Position numbers and translations under genes: made by a program
Shown here: positions 1-8,424 of the stretch, piece by piece
Numbering within the stretch: position 1 is the first letter of the stretch
Layout of the letters: each line of letters opens with the position of its first letter
Assembly (NCBI RefSeq): GCF_013450295.1
Contig: NZ_SKBR01000001.1
Coordinates: forward strand, 1,430,001-1,494,000
Length of the DNA: 64,000 bases
Reading direction: 5' to 3'
Origin: Streptomyces sp. AJS327
GTDB lineage: Bacteria; Actinomycetota; Actinomycetes; Streptomycetales; Streptomycetaceae
The notes under the pieces: model-generated
Told to the model about the DNA's origin: nothing
The model's input: the letters and a program-made list of their open reading frames with translations, nothing else
Database searches by the model: none

Positions 1-177
1 GAGTGGATGGCGCTCGGCACCGGCCCCTGGGACCGCGAGGAGCGGGACTCCTGGGCCGGGCTCGACCGGGTCCTGCGTGTCCACCCGGAGGGGATGCGCC
101 GGGAGGCGTGCGCCCTCGACCGGGCCCGGTACCAGCGCGTCATACACCGCCTGCAACAGCTGTACGGCTGGCGGTAG
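1..177 (+). CDS. C-terminal fragment of an unidentified protein
   Basis: An open frame enters from the left edge and stops at TAG 175-177, leaving the last 58 residues. The peptide is rich in Arg, Trp and Leu and ends in LQQLYGWR. I recognise no domain. Codon use has the expected high-GC third positions, so it looks genuinely coded. The next gene starts 181 bp downstream. The function cannot be judged without the upstream part. Confidence 0.6.
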   Translation, partial: EWMALGTGPWDREERDSWAGLDRVLRVHPEGMRREACALDRARYQRVIHRLQQLYGWR

Positions 178-358
178 GCGGCCGACACGGCGGTGGTGGT
201 GTCCCGCCGCGCGTGCTCCACTACCGGTGGAGGCCGGTCGCGCGGAACCGGCGTGCGGCGGCCCCTGGAAGGGAACCGGGCCACGGGCGGTGCGCCGCCG
301 GAGGGCCCGGGCCGTGGGGCCGGGGAGCCCGGCCGTCTGACGCGCGGATCGGAGTCAC

Positions 359-1108
359 ATGAGCAGCGAACGGGAGGAGCCGCTGGCGGCGCTGCCGGAG
401 GACTGGCAGTGCGCGCTGGCGGTGGTCGCGCACCCGGACGACCTGGAGTACGGCGCCGCGGCGGCGGTGGCCACCTGGACCGGGCGGGGCAAGCGCGTGG
501 TCTACGCGCTGGTGACCCGGGGCGAGGCGGGGATCGACGGGATCGGTCCGGCCGAGTGCGCCGCGATCAGGGAGGCCGAGCAGCGGGCGAGCGCGGCCGC
601 GGTCGGCGTCTCGGACGTACGGTTCCTGGACCACCGGGACGGGGTGATCGAGGAGGGTACGGCGCTCCGCCGGGACCTGGCCGCGGTGCTCCGCGAGGTC
701 CGGCCGGAGCTGGTCCTCACCATCAACCACCACGACTCCTGGGGTGGGACCAGCTGGAACACCCCGGACCACCGGGCCGTCGGCCGGTCGCTGCTGGACG
801 CGGTCGGTGACGCGGGCAACCGCTGGATCTTCCCCGAGCAGCTGGGCGAGGGCGGTCTGGAGCCGTGGGGTGGGACGCGCTGGGTCGCGGTCGCCGCCTC
901 GCCGTACGCGACGCACGCCACCGAGGTGGGCGATCCGGCGATCGAGAGGGCGGTGGCCTCGCTGGCGGAGCACCGCGCCTACATCACCGGACTGAGCGGC
1001 GACGATCCGGTGGCGTACGCGCGGTCCATCGTCACCCGGGGCGTGGAGATGGCGGCCGGGCGCTTCGGCGGCCGCCGCTGCGTCTCCTACCAGGTGTACA
1101 CGCCGTAG
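359..1108 (+). CDS. PIG-L/LmbE-family zinc deacetylase
   Basis: This 249-residue protein belongs to the LmbE/PIG-L family, whose members remove acetyl groups from N-acetylglucosamine conjugates, including steps of mycothiol synthesis and mycothiol-conjugate cleavage. The hallmark AHPDD zinc/catalytic motif is near residue 26 (VVAHPDDLEYG), and a second conserved stretch, NTPDHRAVG, lies near residue 138. There is no signal peptide, so it is probably cytoplasmic. The length fits the family. The ATG at 359 is the first in frame after a roughly 180-bp gap, without a strong Shine-Dalgarno sequence. The neighbours do not form an obvious pathway with it. The exact substrate is unknown; MshB or Mca themselves are usually longer (about 290 residues), so I do not assign those names. 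Confidence 0.85.
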   Translation: MSSEREEPLAALPEDWQCALAVVAHPDDLEYGAAAAVATWTGRGKRVVYALVTRGEAGIDGIGPAECAAIREAEQRASAAAVGVSDVRFLDHRDGVIEEGTALRRDLAAVLREVRPELVLTINHHDSWGGTSWNTPDHRAVGRSLLDAVGDAGNRWIFPEQLGEGGLEPWGGTRWVAVAASPYATHATEVGDPAIERAVASLAEHRAYITGLSGDDPVAYARSIVTRGVEMAAGRFGGRRCVSYQVYTP

Positions 1109-1209
1109 CCGTGGCGGCCGCCCGGTGGACGCCGGGCGGCCGGAAGCCGGTCAGCGGGTGGGAAGCCCGGCGGCGAGCCGGCGGCCCGGTCGGCCGGGCC
1201 GCCCGTGGC

Positions 1210-1776
1210 TCAGAACAGCGGCCGCGGAAGCAGCCCCTCCAGGGCGAGCAGGGTGCGCTTGGTCTCCAGACCTCCCCCGAACCCGCCGATGCCGCCGCCG
1301 CTCTCCACGACCCGGTGGCAGGGCACGACGACGGGCAGCGGGTTCGAGCCCATCGCCACCCCCACCGCCCGCGCGGCCCCCGGCTCCCCGACCCGGTGGG
1401 CGAGGTCCTGGTACCCGGTGGTGGCGCCGTACGGCACGGAGGTGGCGAGTTCGCGCAGCACCCGGGCGTTGAAGCCCCCGGAGAGCGACCAGTCCAGGGG
1501 GACGGTGAAGTCCCGCAGCTCGCCCCGGAAGTACGCGGACAGCTCGGCGACGGCCGTCGCCAGATGGCCGGACGGGGTCCGGGCGTGGACCGGGGTGGCG
1601 CCGAGGTGGTCCGTCAGCCGGGCGAGAGCGTGCTCTCTCCGGCGGGCGTCGGCGTGGAAGGTGACCAGGACGAGGCCCTCCCCGGTCGCGGCGAGCAGCA
1701 GCGGCCCCACGGGGGAGTCCAGCGGCGTCCAGGAACAGACGGGGTCCCCGGGGGCGGGGCTCGGTGTCTCTGCCAT
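1210..1776 (-). CDS. ogt: Methylated-DNA--protein-cysteine methyltransferase
   Basis: This 188-residue suicide DNA-repair enzyme takes alkyl groups from O6-alkylguanine onto its own cysteine. The active-site block PCHRVV is present in VVVPCHRVVESGG, preceded by the family's helix-turn-helix region (RVLRELATSVPYGATTGYQ). The C-terminus closes with the usual GGLETKRTLLALEG block. The open frame extends much further upstream, but the ATG at 1776 (MAETPSPAPG) gives a normal Ogt length and precedes the first conserved segment. It lies downstream of a glycerophosphodiesterase gene on the same strand with a 149-bp gap, so it is probably transcribed separately. It is one of four DNA-repair genes in the first 21 kb. 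Confidence 0.93.
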   Translation of the reverse strand: MAETPSPAPGDPVCSWTPLDSPVGPLLLAATGEGLVLVTFHADARRREHALARLTDHLGATPVHARTPSGHLATAVAELSAYFRGELRDFTVPLDWSLSGGFNARVLRELATSVPYGATTGYQDLAHRVGEPGAARAVGVAMGSNPLPVVVPCHRVVESGGGIGGFGGGLETKRTLLALEGLLPRPLF

Positions 1777-1925
1777 GGCGCCACCGTACGGGGCGGCACC
1801 GACAGCCGGTCCGGTTGCCCGCCCGCGCCCGGCTGGTCCCCGGGGCGGGCGGGCCGGTGGCGCACCGGGCGGTGACGCCCGTCGGCGTGTACGGGGACGG
1901 TGCTGGCGCGCGACCGGGGCGAGGC

Positions 1926-2855
1926 TCAGCCGCGGATGGCGCGCAGCGCGACGTCGGGCTTGTTGGAGATGATGCCGTCCACCCCGGCGGCCAGGACCTG
2001 CCGGGCCGTGCTGTCGTCGTCCACCGTCCAGGTGTTGACCTCCAGCCGGTTCCCGTGCGCGCCGCGCACCCGCTGCACCTGGCGCACGTACTCCTTGGTC
2101 ACCGCGGAGTGCCGGGGGTTGATCTGGTCGACGAACTGGGCGTAGCCGGGGAGCTCGGCCGCCTCCGGATTGCCGAGGTAGCCCGTCCGCACGGCGGGCC
2201 GCAGGTTGTGCACGGTCTTGACGGCCGAGGCGTCGAAGCTCTGGATGACCAGCCGGCTGGCCGCCCGTCCGTCGAGCCATCCCGCCCGGTCCAGTGCCCG
2301 CAGGGTCTGGCCCTCGATCCCGGGGTACTGCGCGGGCACCTTCAGCTCCAGCAGCAGCCGCTGGCCGTTCCGCTCCAGCCGGTCGAGGAACTGCCGGAGG
2401 GTGGGTACCCGCTCACCGGCGTACGCCTCGCTGAACGAGGAGCCGGCGTCCAGCCGGGCGATCTCCCGGGAGGTGAAGTCGCTGACCTTCCACGGGGCCC
2501 GGCCGGGGAAGACCTCCTCCACGTCGGTCGTGCGGTCGAGGGTGGCGTCGTGCATCACGATCAGCTCACCGTCCTTGGTGCGCTGGACGTCGTTCTCCAC
2601 CCAGTCGACGCCGAGCTGGTCGGCCTTGTCGACAGCGGCGAGGGTGTTCTCCGGGGCGTAGCCGGAGGCTCCCCGGTGGGCGACGACGAGCGGGGTGCGG
2701 GACCCCTGACCGCCGGGCCCGGCGGTGGGGTCCGGGAGCCGGGCGGTGGCCGGTGCGGAGGGGGCGGCGTGGGCCGCGGGGGCGGTGGACAGGACGAGCG
2801 CGGACATGCCCAGGAGGCCTCCGCTGAGGGCGACCACGGCAAGGCGCATCGACAT
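1926..2855 (-). CDS. glpQ: Secreted glycerophosphodiester phosphodiesterase
   Basis: This 309-residue GDPD TIM-barrel enzyme hydrolyses glycerophosphodiesters to glycerol-3-phosphate and an alcohol. Residues 1-30 form a Sec-type signal peptide with a hydrophobic core and an APAAHAA cleavage region. The mature protein opens with the catalytic HRGASGYAPENT motif near residue 60. ENDVQRTKDG and MHDATLDRTT follow and carry the metal and catalytic His residues. The C-terminal strand VNTWTVDD is also typical. The ATG at 2855 is preceded on the minus strand by GAGGAGT. It is divergent from uvrB across a 239-bp gap. Expression under phosphate limitation is usual for the family, but I see only an isolated GGTCACC near 2961 and no convincing PHO box. 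Confidence 0.93.
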   Translation of the reverse strand: MSMRLAVVALSGGLLGMSALVLSTAPAAHAAPSAPATARLPDPTAGPGGQGSRTPLVVAHRGASGYAPENTLAAVDKADQLGVDWVENDVQRTKDGELIVMHDATLDRTTDVEEVFPGRAPWKVSDFTSREIARLDAGSSFSEAYAGERVPTLRQFLDRLERNGQRLLLELKVPAQYPGIEGQTLRALDRAGWLDGRAASRLVIQSFDASAVKTVHNLRPAVRTGYLGNPEAAELPGYAQFVDQINPRHSAVTKEYVRQVQRVRGAHGNRLEVNTWTVDDDSTARQVLAAGVDGIISNKPDVALRAIRG

Positions 2856-3082
2856 GTGTGACTCCTCGCGATGATTCGTGCACGGACTGCGAAGAGCTTC
2901 CCTGAGAGCCGATACGGCGAAGCAGGAATCACGTGGCCGTCAGTTGAATTCGCGAAGTCCGGTGACCGTCCGCGCACCTGTGCGCACGGGGGTACGCGAT
3001 CCCGGCGCGGTCGCCGTCGGGTCGTCGTCGGCCGGGCTCCGGCCTCCCTCCGGCCTCGACGGCCGATGTCAGTGCTGAGCCG

Positions 3083-3088
3083 TACGGT
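3083..3088 (+). promoter_or_regulatory. Putative -10 element of a leaderless uvrB promoter
   Basis: TACGGT is followed by exactly six bases and then the uvrB ATG at 3095. A start point at or next to the A of the ATG would give a leaderless transcript. No good -35 and no Streptomyces-type LexA box (CGAAC-N4-GTTCG) is visible in the 240-bp gap. Confidence 0.5.
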
Positions 3089-3094
3089 GGATGC

Positions 3095-5227
3095 ATGCGG
3101 CCCCATACCGAGATCCAGCGCACCGTGGCCCCCTTCGAGGTGGTCAGCCCGTACCAGCCCAGCGGCGATCAGCCGACCGCCATCACCGAGCTGGAGCGGC
3201 GGGTCAGCGGCGGCGAGAAGGATGTCGTGCTGCTCGGGGCCACGGGTACCGGAAAGTCCGCCACCACCGCCTGGATGATCGAGAAGCTCCAGCGGCCCAC
3301 GCTGGTCATGGCGCCGAACAAGACGCTCGCCGCGCAGCTCGCCACCGAGTTCCGCGAGCTGCTGCCGAACAACGCGGTGGAGTACTTCGTCTCGTACTAC
3401 GACTACTACCAGCCCGAGGCGTACGTCCCGCAGACGGACACCTACATCGAGAAGGACTCCTCGATCAACGACGAGGTCGAGCGGCTCCGGCACAGCGCCA
3501 CCAACTCCCTGCTCACCCGGCGGGACGTGGTGGTGGTCGCCTCGGTGTCCTGCATCTACGGCCTGGGCACCCCCGAGGAGTACGTCGAGCGGATGGTGCC
3601 GCTCAGCGTCGGCCAGGAGATCGACCGCGAGGTGCTGCTGCGCCGCTTCGTCGAGATGCAGTACACGCGTAACGACGTCTCCTTCACCCGCGGCACCTTC
3701 CGGGTGCGCGGCGACACCGTGGAGATCTTCCCGGTGTACGAGGAGCTGGCGGTGCGCATCGAGATGTTCGGGGACGAGGTCGAGGCGCTCTCCACCCTGC
3801 ACCCGCTCACCGGCGAGGTCATCAGCGACGACCAGCAGCTGTACGTCTTCCCCGCCTCGCACTACGTGGCGGGCCCGGAGCGCATGGAGCGCGCCATCGG
3901 CACCATCGAGGCGGAGCTGACGGAGCAGCTGGCCGCGATGGAGAAGCGGGGCAAGCTGCTGGAGGCCCAGCGGCTGCGGATGCGCACCACCTACGACATC
4001 GAGATGATGCGGCAGATCGGCACCTGCTCGGGGATCGAGAACTACTCCCGGCACATCGACGGCCGGGAGCCCGGGTCCGCGCCGCACACCCTGCTCGACT
4101 TCTTCCCGGACGACTTCCTGCTGGTGATCGACGAGTCGCACCAGACGGTCCCGCAGATCGGCGCGATGTACGAGGGCGACGCCGCCCGGAAGCGCACCCT
4201 GGTCGAGCACGGCTTCCGGCTGCCCTCCGCGATCGACAACCGCCCGCTGAAGTGGGAGGAGTTCCTGGAGCGCGTCGGGCAGACGGTCTACCTCTCGGCC
4301 ACCCCCGGGCAGTACGAGCTGTCCCGCTCCGACGGGTACGTCGAGCAGATCATCCGGCCCACCGGCCTGGTCGACCCGGAGGTCGTGGTGAAGCCGACCG
4401 AGGGCCAGATCGACGACCTGGTGCACGAGATCCGCACCCGGGTCGAGAAGGACGAGCGGATCCTGGTCACCACGCTCACCAAGAAGATGGCCGAGGACCT
4501 GACGGACTACTTCGTCGAACTCGGCATCCAGGTCCGCTACCTGCACAGCGACGTCGACACCCTGCGCCGGGTCGAGCTGCTGCGGGAGCTGCGGATGGGC
4601 GAGTTCGACGTCCTGGTCGGCATCAACCTGCTGCGGGAGGGGCTGGACCTGCCCGAGGTGTCACTGGTCGCCATCCTCGACGCGGACAAGGAGGGCTTCC
4701 TGCGCTCGGGCACCACCCTGATCCAGACCATCGGGCGGGCCGCGCGGAACGTCTCCGGCCAGGTGCACATGTACGCCGACAAGAGCACCCCGGCGATGGA
4801 GCAGGCCATCGAGGAGACCAACCGCCGCCGGGCCCGGCAGATCGAGTACAACCGGGAGCACGGCATCGATCCGCAGCCGCTCCGTAAGAAGATCGGGGAC
4901 ATCGTCGCGGACATGATCCGCGAGGACATCGACACCGGCGAACTGCTCGGCACCGGCTACCGCAAGGAGACGGAGACCGGCAAGGGCAGGGCGCCCACCC
5001 CGGCGAAGTCGCCGTCCACGGCCGGCAGGGCGGGGCGGAAGGACCGGGGCCCGGTCGCGGCGACCGACCGTCCGGCCGCCGAACTGGCCGAGACCATCGA
5101 GGACTTGACGGAGCGGATGCGGGCCGCCGCGGCGGACCTCCAGTTCGAGGTGGCGGCCCGCCTACGGGACGAGGTCTCCGAACTCAAGAGGGAGCTGCGG
5201 CAGATGCGCGAGGCGGGGCTGCGCTGA
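3095..5227 (+). CDS. uvrB: UvrABC system protein B
   Basis: UvrB is the DNA-damage-verifying helicase-like subunit of nucleotide excision repair. It is loaded by UvrA and recruits UvrC. The 710-residue protein has Walker A GATGTGKS at residues 48-55 and the beta-hairpin region around [19 protein letters not shown]. The Walker B-type block [11 protein letters not shown] and the helicase C-terminal motifs ([24 protein letters not shown]) follow. A C-terminal UVR domain ([13 protein letters not shown]) contacts UvrC. It is slightly longer than E. coli UvrB (673 residues) because of a Lys/Pro/Ala-rich linker near residues 625-660, as is usual in actinomycetes. uvrA lies at 14-17 kb and uvrC at 19-21 kb, so the three subunits cluster loosely but are not one operon. 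Confidence 0.98.
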   Translation: MRPHTEIQRTVAPFEVVSPYQPSGDQPTAITELERRVSGGEKDVVLLGATGTGKSATTAWMIEKLQRPTLVMAPNKTLAAQLATEFRELLPNNAVEYFVSYYDYYQPEAYVPQTDTYIEKDSSINDEVERLRHSATNSLLTRRDVVVVASVSCIYGLGTPEEYVERMVPLSVGQEIDREVLLRRFVEMQYTRNDVSFTRGTFRVRGDTVEIFPVYEELAVRIEMFGDEVEALSTLHPLTGEVISDDQQLYVFPASHYVAGPERMERAIGTIEAELTEQLAAMEKRGKLLEAQRLRMRTTYDIEMMRQIGTCSGIENYSRHIDGREPGSAPHTLLDFFPDDFLLVIDESHQTVPQIGAMYEGDAARKRTLVEHGFRLPSAIDNRPLKWEEFLERVGQTVYLSATPGQYELSRSDGYVEQIIRPTGLVDPEVVVKPTEGQIDDLVHEIRTRVEKDERILVTTLTKKMAEDLTDYFVELGIQVRYLHSDVDTLRRVELLRELRMGEFDVLVGINLLREGLDLPEVSLVAILDADKEGFLRSGTTLIQTIGRAARNVSGQVHMYADKSTPAMEQAIEETNRRRARQIEYNREHGIDPQPLRKKIGDIVADMIREDIDTGELLGTGYRKETETGKGRAPTPAKSPSTAGRAGRKDRGPVAATDRPAAELAETIEDLTERMRAAAADLQFEVAARLRDEVSELKRELRQMREAGLR

Positions 5228-5396
5228 CCGGGAGGCCGTTCCTGCTCAGTGCGGTGAAACCCCGCGGCGTGGAGTGTTGCAAGAACGACACAAACCCGGG
5301 GTGGACCGGTCGGCGGCTCCCCGTGCATGCGTAGTGTTGCCGTCCGTGACGCCGTCGGCGGAGTGGCGGCGGGTAGGACCGTGAGAGGGGACACAC

Positions 5397-5975
5397 GTGA
5401 CGATCAACCTGTCCAAGGGCCAGGCGATCAACCTTCAGAAGAGTGACGGGGGGACGCTGACCGCCGTGCGGATGGGGCTCGGCTGGAAGGCGGCGCCGCG
5501 GCGCGGGCTGTTCGGCAAGCGCTCCAAGGAGATCGACCTGGACGCCTCGGCGGTGCTCTTCGCCGACAAGCAGCCGGTGGACGTGGTGTTCTTCCGGCAC
5601 CTGGTGAGCGACGACGGCTCCGTGAAGCACACCGGCGACAACCTGGTCGGCGGCGTCGGGCAGGGCGGCGACGACGAGGCGATCATGGTGGACCTCCAGC
5701 GGGTCCCGGTCCACATCGACCAGATCGTCTTCACCGTCAACTCCTTCACCGGGCAGACCTTCGCGGAGGTGGAGAACGCCTTCTGCCGCCTGGTGGACGA
5801 GAGCAACGGGCAGGAGCTGGCCCGCTACACGCTGGACGGCGGCGGGGAGTACACCGCGCAGATCATGGCCAAGGTGGCCCGGCAGGGCAGCGGCTGGCAG
5901 ATGGCCGCCATCGGCAGTGCGGCCAACGGCCGTACCTTCCAGGACCTGATGCCGACCATCCAGCCGCACCTCTGA
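5397..5975 (+). CDS. terD: TerD-family stress protein (single TerD domain)
   Basis: This 192-residue protein is one TerD domain, a calcium-binding beta-sandwich fold linked to tellurite and general stress responses. The hallmarks are the N-terminal LSKGQAINLQK, VRMGLGWKA, IDLDASAVLF, the HTGDN loop, and acidic DDEAIMVDL. TVNSFTGQTF and ARYTLDGG follow. The start is GTG at 5397, preceded by GAGAGGGG. The gap from uvrB is 169 bp and contains TAGTGT at 5332-5337 as a possible -10. The next gene, a TerD/FtsK-like fusion, starts 82 bp downstream on the same strand and terC follows, so these form a ter-type cluster. The molecular role of TerD proteins is not settled. Tellurite resistance is only a phenotype label. 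Confidence 0.9.
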   Translation: MTINLSKGQAINLQKSDGGTLTAVRMGLGWKAAPRRGLFGKRSKEIDLDASAVLFADKQPVDVVFFRHLVSDDGSVKHTGDNLVGGVGQGGDDEAIMVDLQRVPVHIDQIVFTVNSFTGQTFAEVENAFCRLVDESNGQELARYTLDGGGEYTAQIMAKVARQGSGWQMAAIGSAANGRTFQDLMPTIQPHL

Positions 5976-6057
5976 TCCCGTCCGCCACCGGTGGACCGGC
6001 GCCGCGGCGCCGGGCACGGCACGACAGCACAGCAGCTCTGGGGAGGGGCGCACGACG

Positions 6058-8106
6058 ATGACGGCCGAACTGGTCCGCGGGCAGAACCACCCGCTGCCAG
6101 CGAGACGACTGGAGATCCGGATCTCGACCGGCAAGCCCGTGGTGGCCGGGGCCACGCTCAACGACGAGCGGGGCCTGATGAGAGAGCCGGACTGGATAGC
6201 GCATCCGGCGCGGCCGAACCTCCCCGGGCTGGAGGTGCCGCGTCAGGCCGCGGCCGACCACCGGCTCGCGGTGGACCTAGAGGCGCTGCCCGAGGCCGTC
6301 CACCGGGTCAACGTCCTGCTGGCGCTCCCGACGGGGGTCGGTGGCCCGGCCACGTTCGCCACGCTCGCCTCCCCCTTCGTCGCCGTGACGGGGCTCGACG
6401 GCACCGAGATCGCCAGCTACACGGTGATCGAGCTGACCGAGGAGTCCGCCGTCGTGGCGCTGGAGCTGTACCGCAGGAACGACGCCTGGAAGGTGCGGGC
6501 CGTCGGCCAGGGGTACGCGGGTGGTCTGGCGGCGATGCTGGCGGACCAGGGTCTGCCGCAGGCCGAGGTGCTGGCCACCACCATCAACGAGGCGGTGGCG
6601 GCGGGCATGGCGCGGTCAGTGGCACCGCCCCCGCGCTCCGAGGGCGACCGCGCCCGGCGCGGGGCCACCGTCGGCGGGGCGCGCGGCGCCGTCGATCCGC
6701 GTACCGTCGACCCGCGGACCGGATCGCCGAACTCCGCGGCGGGGCCGTCCGGTTCACCGGCGGGGGAGTCCGCGCACACCACGGAACCCGGCGGCGCGGA
6801 ACCGGACACCACGGGACGGGGCGCGGCCCCGGCGTCCGGCGGCCCGATCAACTACCAGCACCCCCGGCGGAAGAAGGCGGAGCCCCGGCCCTCCGGCCCG
6901 GACCCGCGCACCGCCCCCGCGCCGGAGACGACGGCGGCGCCCGGCGGGGGCGGCGCGGGGCAGGCCGGTCAGCACCAGCCCGTCGCGGGCGACGCCCCGG
7001 GGTGGTCGCCGGAGGAGCGGCTGTACAACCAGGTCTGGGGCATGTTCGAGGACCTGGCCCGGTCCACCGCCGCGTACCGCTCGGCCGTCGACTTCGCCGA
7101 GTCGCGGATGGAGCAGGAGCTGGACAAGGTGCTCTCCGATCCGCGCAGCAGGGTCGGGGACGCGGCCGACGCGGCGCGGACCGAGGCGCGGGCCAAGCAC
7201 AACCGGCTGGTGGACGAGGCGCGCGCGGTCCTGGAGCGGGACGTGGCGCAGCTGATGGCCGAGTCCGAGGTGGTGGAGCCCGCGCTGCCGCACGCCTTCG
7301 CCCGCTGGGACAACCCCTGCTGGCAGGGGTACCGGGTGCCCATGGAGTCGCCGATGGCGATGCGGCTTGGCGACCTCAGCCTCGGTGAGAGCGCACTGCT
7401 GCGGATCCCGATGCTGGTGCGGCTGCCGCTGGAGCGGGGGCTGTGGATCGACAGCGGGCGGGGCAGCGGTGTGGAGTCCTCGCTGGTGGACTCCGGGGAG
7501 CTGCGCCGCCTGGCGGGGCACACCGCGACCGCGATCGTGGCGCGGCTGCTCGCCGTCAACCCGGTCGGGGACTTCACCGTGCACATCATCGACCCCGCGG
7601 GTTCGGCGGCCGAGTCGCTCGCCCCGCTGCTGGGTTCGGGGGCGCTGCGCGAGCTGCCGGTGCCCGGCCCGGAGGGCGTCCGGCAGACGCTGGAGAAGCT
7701 GACGCGGCGGGTGGACCTGGTGCAGATGGCGGTGCGCAGCGGGGCGACGGACTCCCTGCCGCCGGATCTGGACACCGCCGAACAGCTGCTGGTGGTACAC
7801 GACTTCCCGCACGGCTTCGACGACCGGGCGGTCACCCAGCTCCGCTACCTCGCTGACGAGGGCCCGGCCGTCGGCGTCAACCTGCTGATGGTCGCGGACC
7901 GGGAGGACGCGCGGGCCTACGGCCCGGTGCTGGATCCGCTGTGGCGGACGCTGCTGCGGCTGAGCCCGGTGCCGGACGACCACCTCGCCGACCCCTGGGT
8001 GGGGCACGCCTGGACGTACGAGCCGCCGCTCCCGCCGGAGGGCAGCGAGGTCCTGCTGTCGGTGCTGCGCAAGGTGGCGGCGGCCCGGGAGGCGTACGGG
8101 CACTGA
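6058..8106 (+). CDS. TerD-domain protein with C-terminal FtsK/SpoIIIE-like region
   Basis: This 682-residue three-part protein has a divergent TerD domain in residues 1-175 (VALELYRRNDAWKVRAVGQGY). A low-complexity Pro/Ala/Gly-rich linker spans about 180-318. The C-terminal region starts with a predicted coiled coil (EERLYNQVWGMFEDLA, near 319). An alpha/beta part follows, with RIPMLVRLPL, a stretch around VARLLAVNPVGDFTV, then HIIDPAG and EQLLVVHDFPHGFDD. These blocks resemble the region N-terminal to the ATPase core of FtsK/SpoIIIE-type proteins, but no Walker A GxxxxGK[ST] is present. My inference is a non-catalytic partner or pseudo-ATPase. There is no signal peptide or transmembrane segment. 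It lies between terD and terC and ends at two strong hairpins. Function is unknown. Confidence 0.75.
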   Translation: MTAELVRGQNHPLPARRLEIRISTGKPVVAGATLNDERGLMREPDWIAHPARPNLPGLEVPRQAAADHRLAVDLEALPEAVHRVNVLLALPTGVGGPATFATLASPFVAVTGLDGTEIASYTVIELTEESAVVALELYRRNDAWKVRAVGQGYAGGLAAMLADQGLPQAEVLATTINEAVAAGMARSVAPPPRSEGDRARRGATVGGARGAVDPRTVDPRTGSPNSAAGPSGSPAGESAHTTEPGGAEPDTTGRGAAPASGGPINYQHPRRKKAEPRPSGPDPRTAPAPETTAAPGGGGAGQAGQHQPVAGDAPGWSPEERLYNQVWGMFEDLARSTAAYRSAVDFAESRMEQELDKVLSDPRSRVGDAADAARTEARAKHNRLVDEARAVLERDVAQLMAESEVVEPALPHAFARWDNPCWQGYRVPMESPMAMRLGDLSLGESALLRIPMLVRLPLERGLWIDSGRGSGVESSLVDSGELRRLAGHTATAIVARLLAVNPVGDFTVHIIDPAGSAAESLAPLLGSGALRELPVPGPEGVRQTLEKLTRRVDLVQMAVRSGATDSLPPDLDTAEQLLVVHDFPHGFDDRAVTQLRYLADEGPAVGVNLLMVADREDARAYGPVLDPLWRTLLRLSPVPDDHLADPWVGHAWTYEPPLPPEGSEVLLSVLRKVAAAREAYGH

Positions 8107-8118
8107 CCGCGTGCCGGT

Positions 8119-8158
8119 GGGCCGGTGCCGTCGCTCCGTGCGGGCGCGGCACCGGCCC
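8119..8158 (+). terminator. Hairpin terminator after the TerD/FtsK-like gene
   Basis: A perfect 12-bp inverted repeat (GGGCCGGTGCCG, 16-nt loop, CGGCACCGGCCC) lies 13 bp after the stop codon and is followed by TT. It is the first of two consecutive hairpins. Confidence 0.65.
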
Positions 8159-8162
8159 TTCG

Positions 8163-8202
8163 CCGTGCCGGGCCCGGGAGCTGACGGCCGGGCCCGGCAC
8201 GG
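8163..8202 (+). terminator. Second tandem hairpin terminator
   Basis: A perfect 15-bp inverted repeat (CCGTGCCGGGCCCGG with its complement, 10-nt loop) follows the previous hairpin by 4 bp. Together they should insulate the terC riboswitch leader from upstream transcription. Confidence 0.65.
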
Positions 8203-8244
8203 ACGGCCCGAGTTCCCGCAGGAGGGCGGGTGCTTGGCCGGGGC

Positions 8245-8273
8245 TTTACCTTTCCTTGGTTCTGCTTTACTGT
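8245..8273 (+). promoter_or_regulatory. Putative promoter of the terC leader
   Basis: TTTACC (8245-8250) and TACTGT (8268-8273) are separated by 17 bp, a housekeeping-type arrangement. The expected start, near 8280, falls right at the 5' edge of the riboswitch. This short AT-richer stretch stands out in the GC-rich surroundings. Confidence 0.5.
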
Positions 8274-8281
8274 TCTGGGTG

Positions 8282-8390
8282 CGGAGGGGAGTATTCCCAC
8301 CACGCGGCGTCTCGTCAGTACGGGCCGAACATGACCGGTCCCGGGGCGTCGGTCCGGTGCCGTTGGCGCCCCGGGCGGAAGAGACCTCCG
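8282..8390 (+). ncRNA. yybP-ykoY family manganese riboswitch
   Basis: The leader of terC contains the conserved blocks of the yybP-ykoY aptamer in order: GGGGAGTA (8286-8293), CGTCAGTACG (8313-8322) and GGAAGAGACC (8377-8386). P1 can form between CGGAGG (8282-8287) and CCTCCG (8385-8390). Established knowledge is that this class binds Mn2+ and often controls TerC/Alx-like or MntP exporters. Here it precedes terC by 35 bp. Confidence 0.85.
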
Positions 8391-8415
8391 GCGATGCGTG
8401 TACGCAAGCCGGAGG
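8385..8415 (+). promoter_or_regulatory. Alternative hairpin that masks the terC ribosome binding site
   Basis: CCTCCGGC (8385-8392) is perfectly complementary to GCCGGAGG (8408-8415), which contains the terC Shine-Dalgarno GGAGGGG (8411-8417). The same CCTCCG strand is the 3' arm of riboswitch P1. The two structures exclude each other, as expected of a translational ON switch. Confidence 0.7.
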
Positions 8416-8424
8416 GGCTGTCTC

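Noticed and set aside
2561..4546. 661-codon open frame antisense to uvrB and the phosphodiesterase gene
   Set aside because: Long antisense frames are expected in DNA with nearly all G/C third positions. The sense genes have clear motifs; this frame has none.
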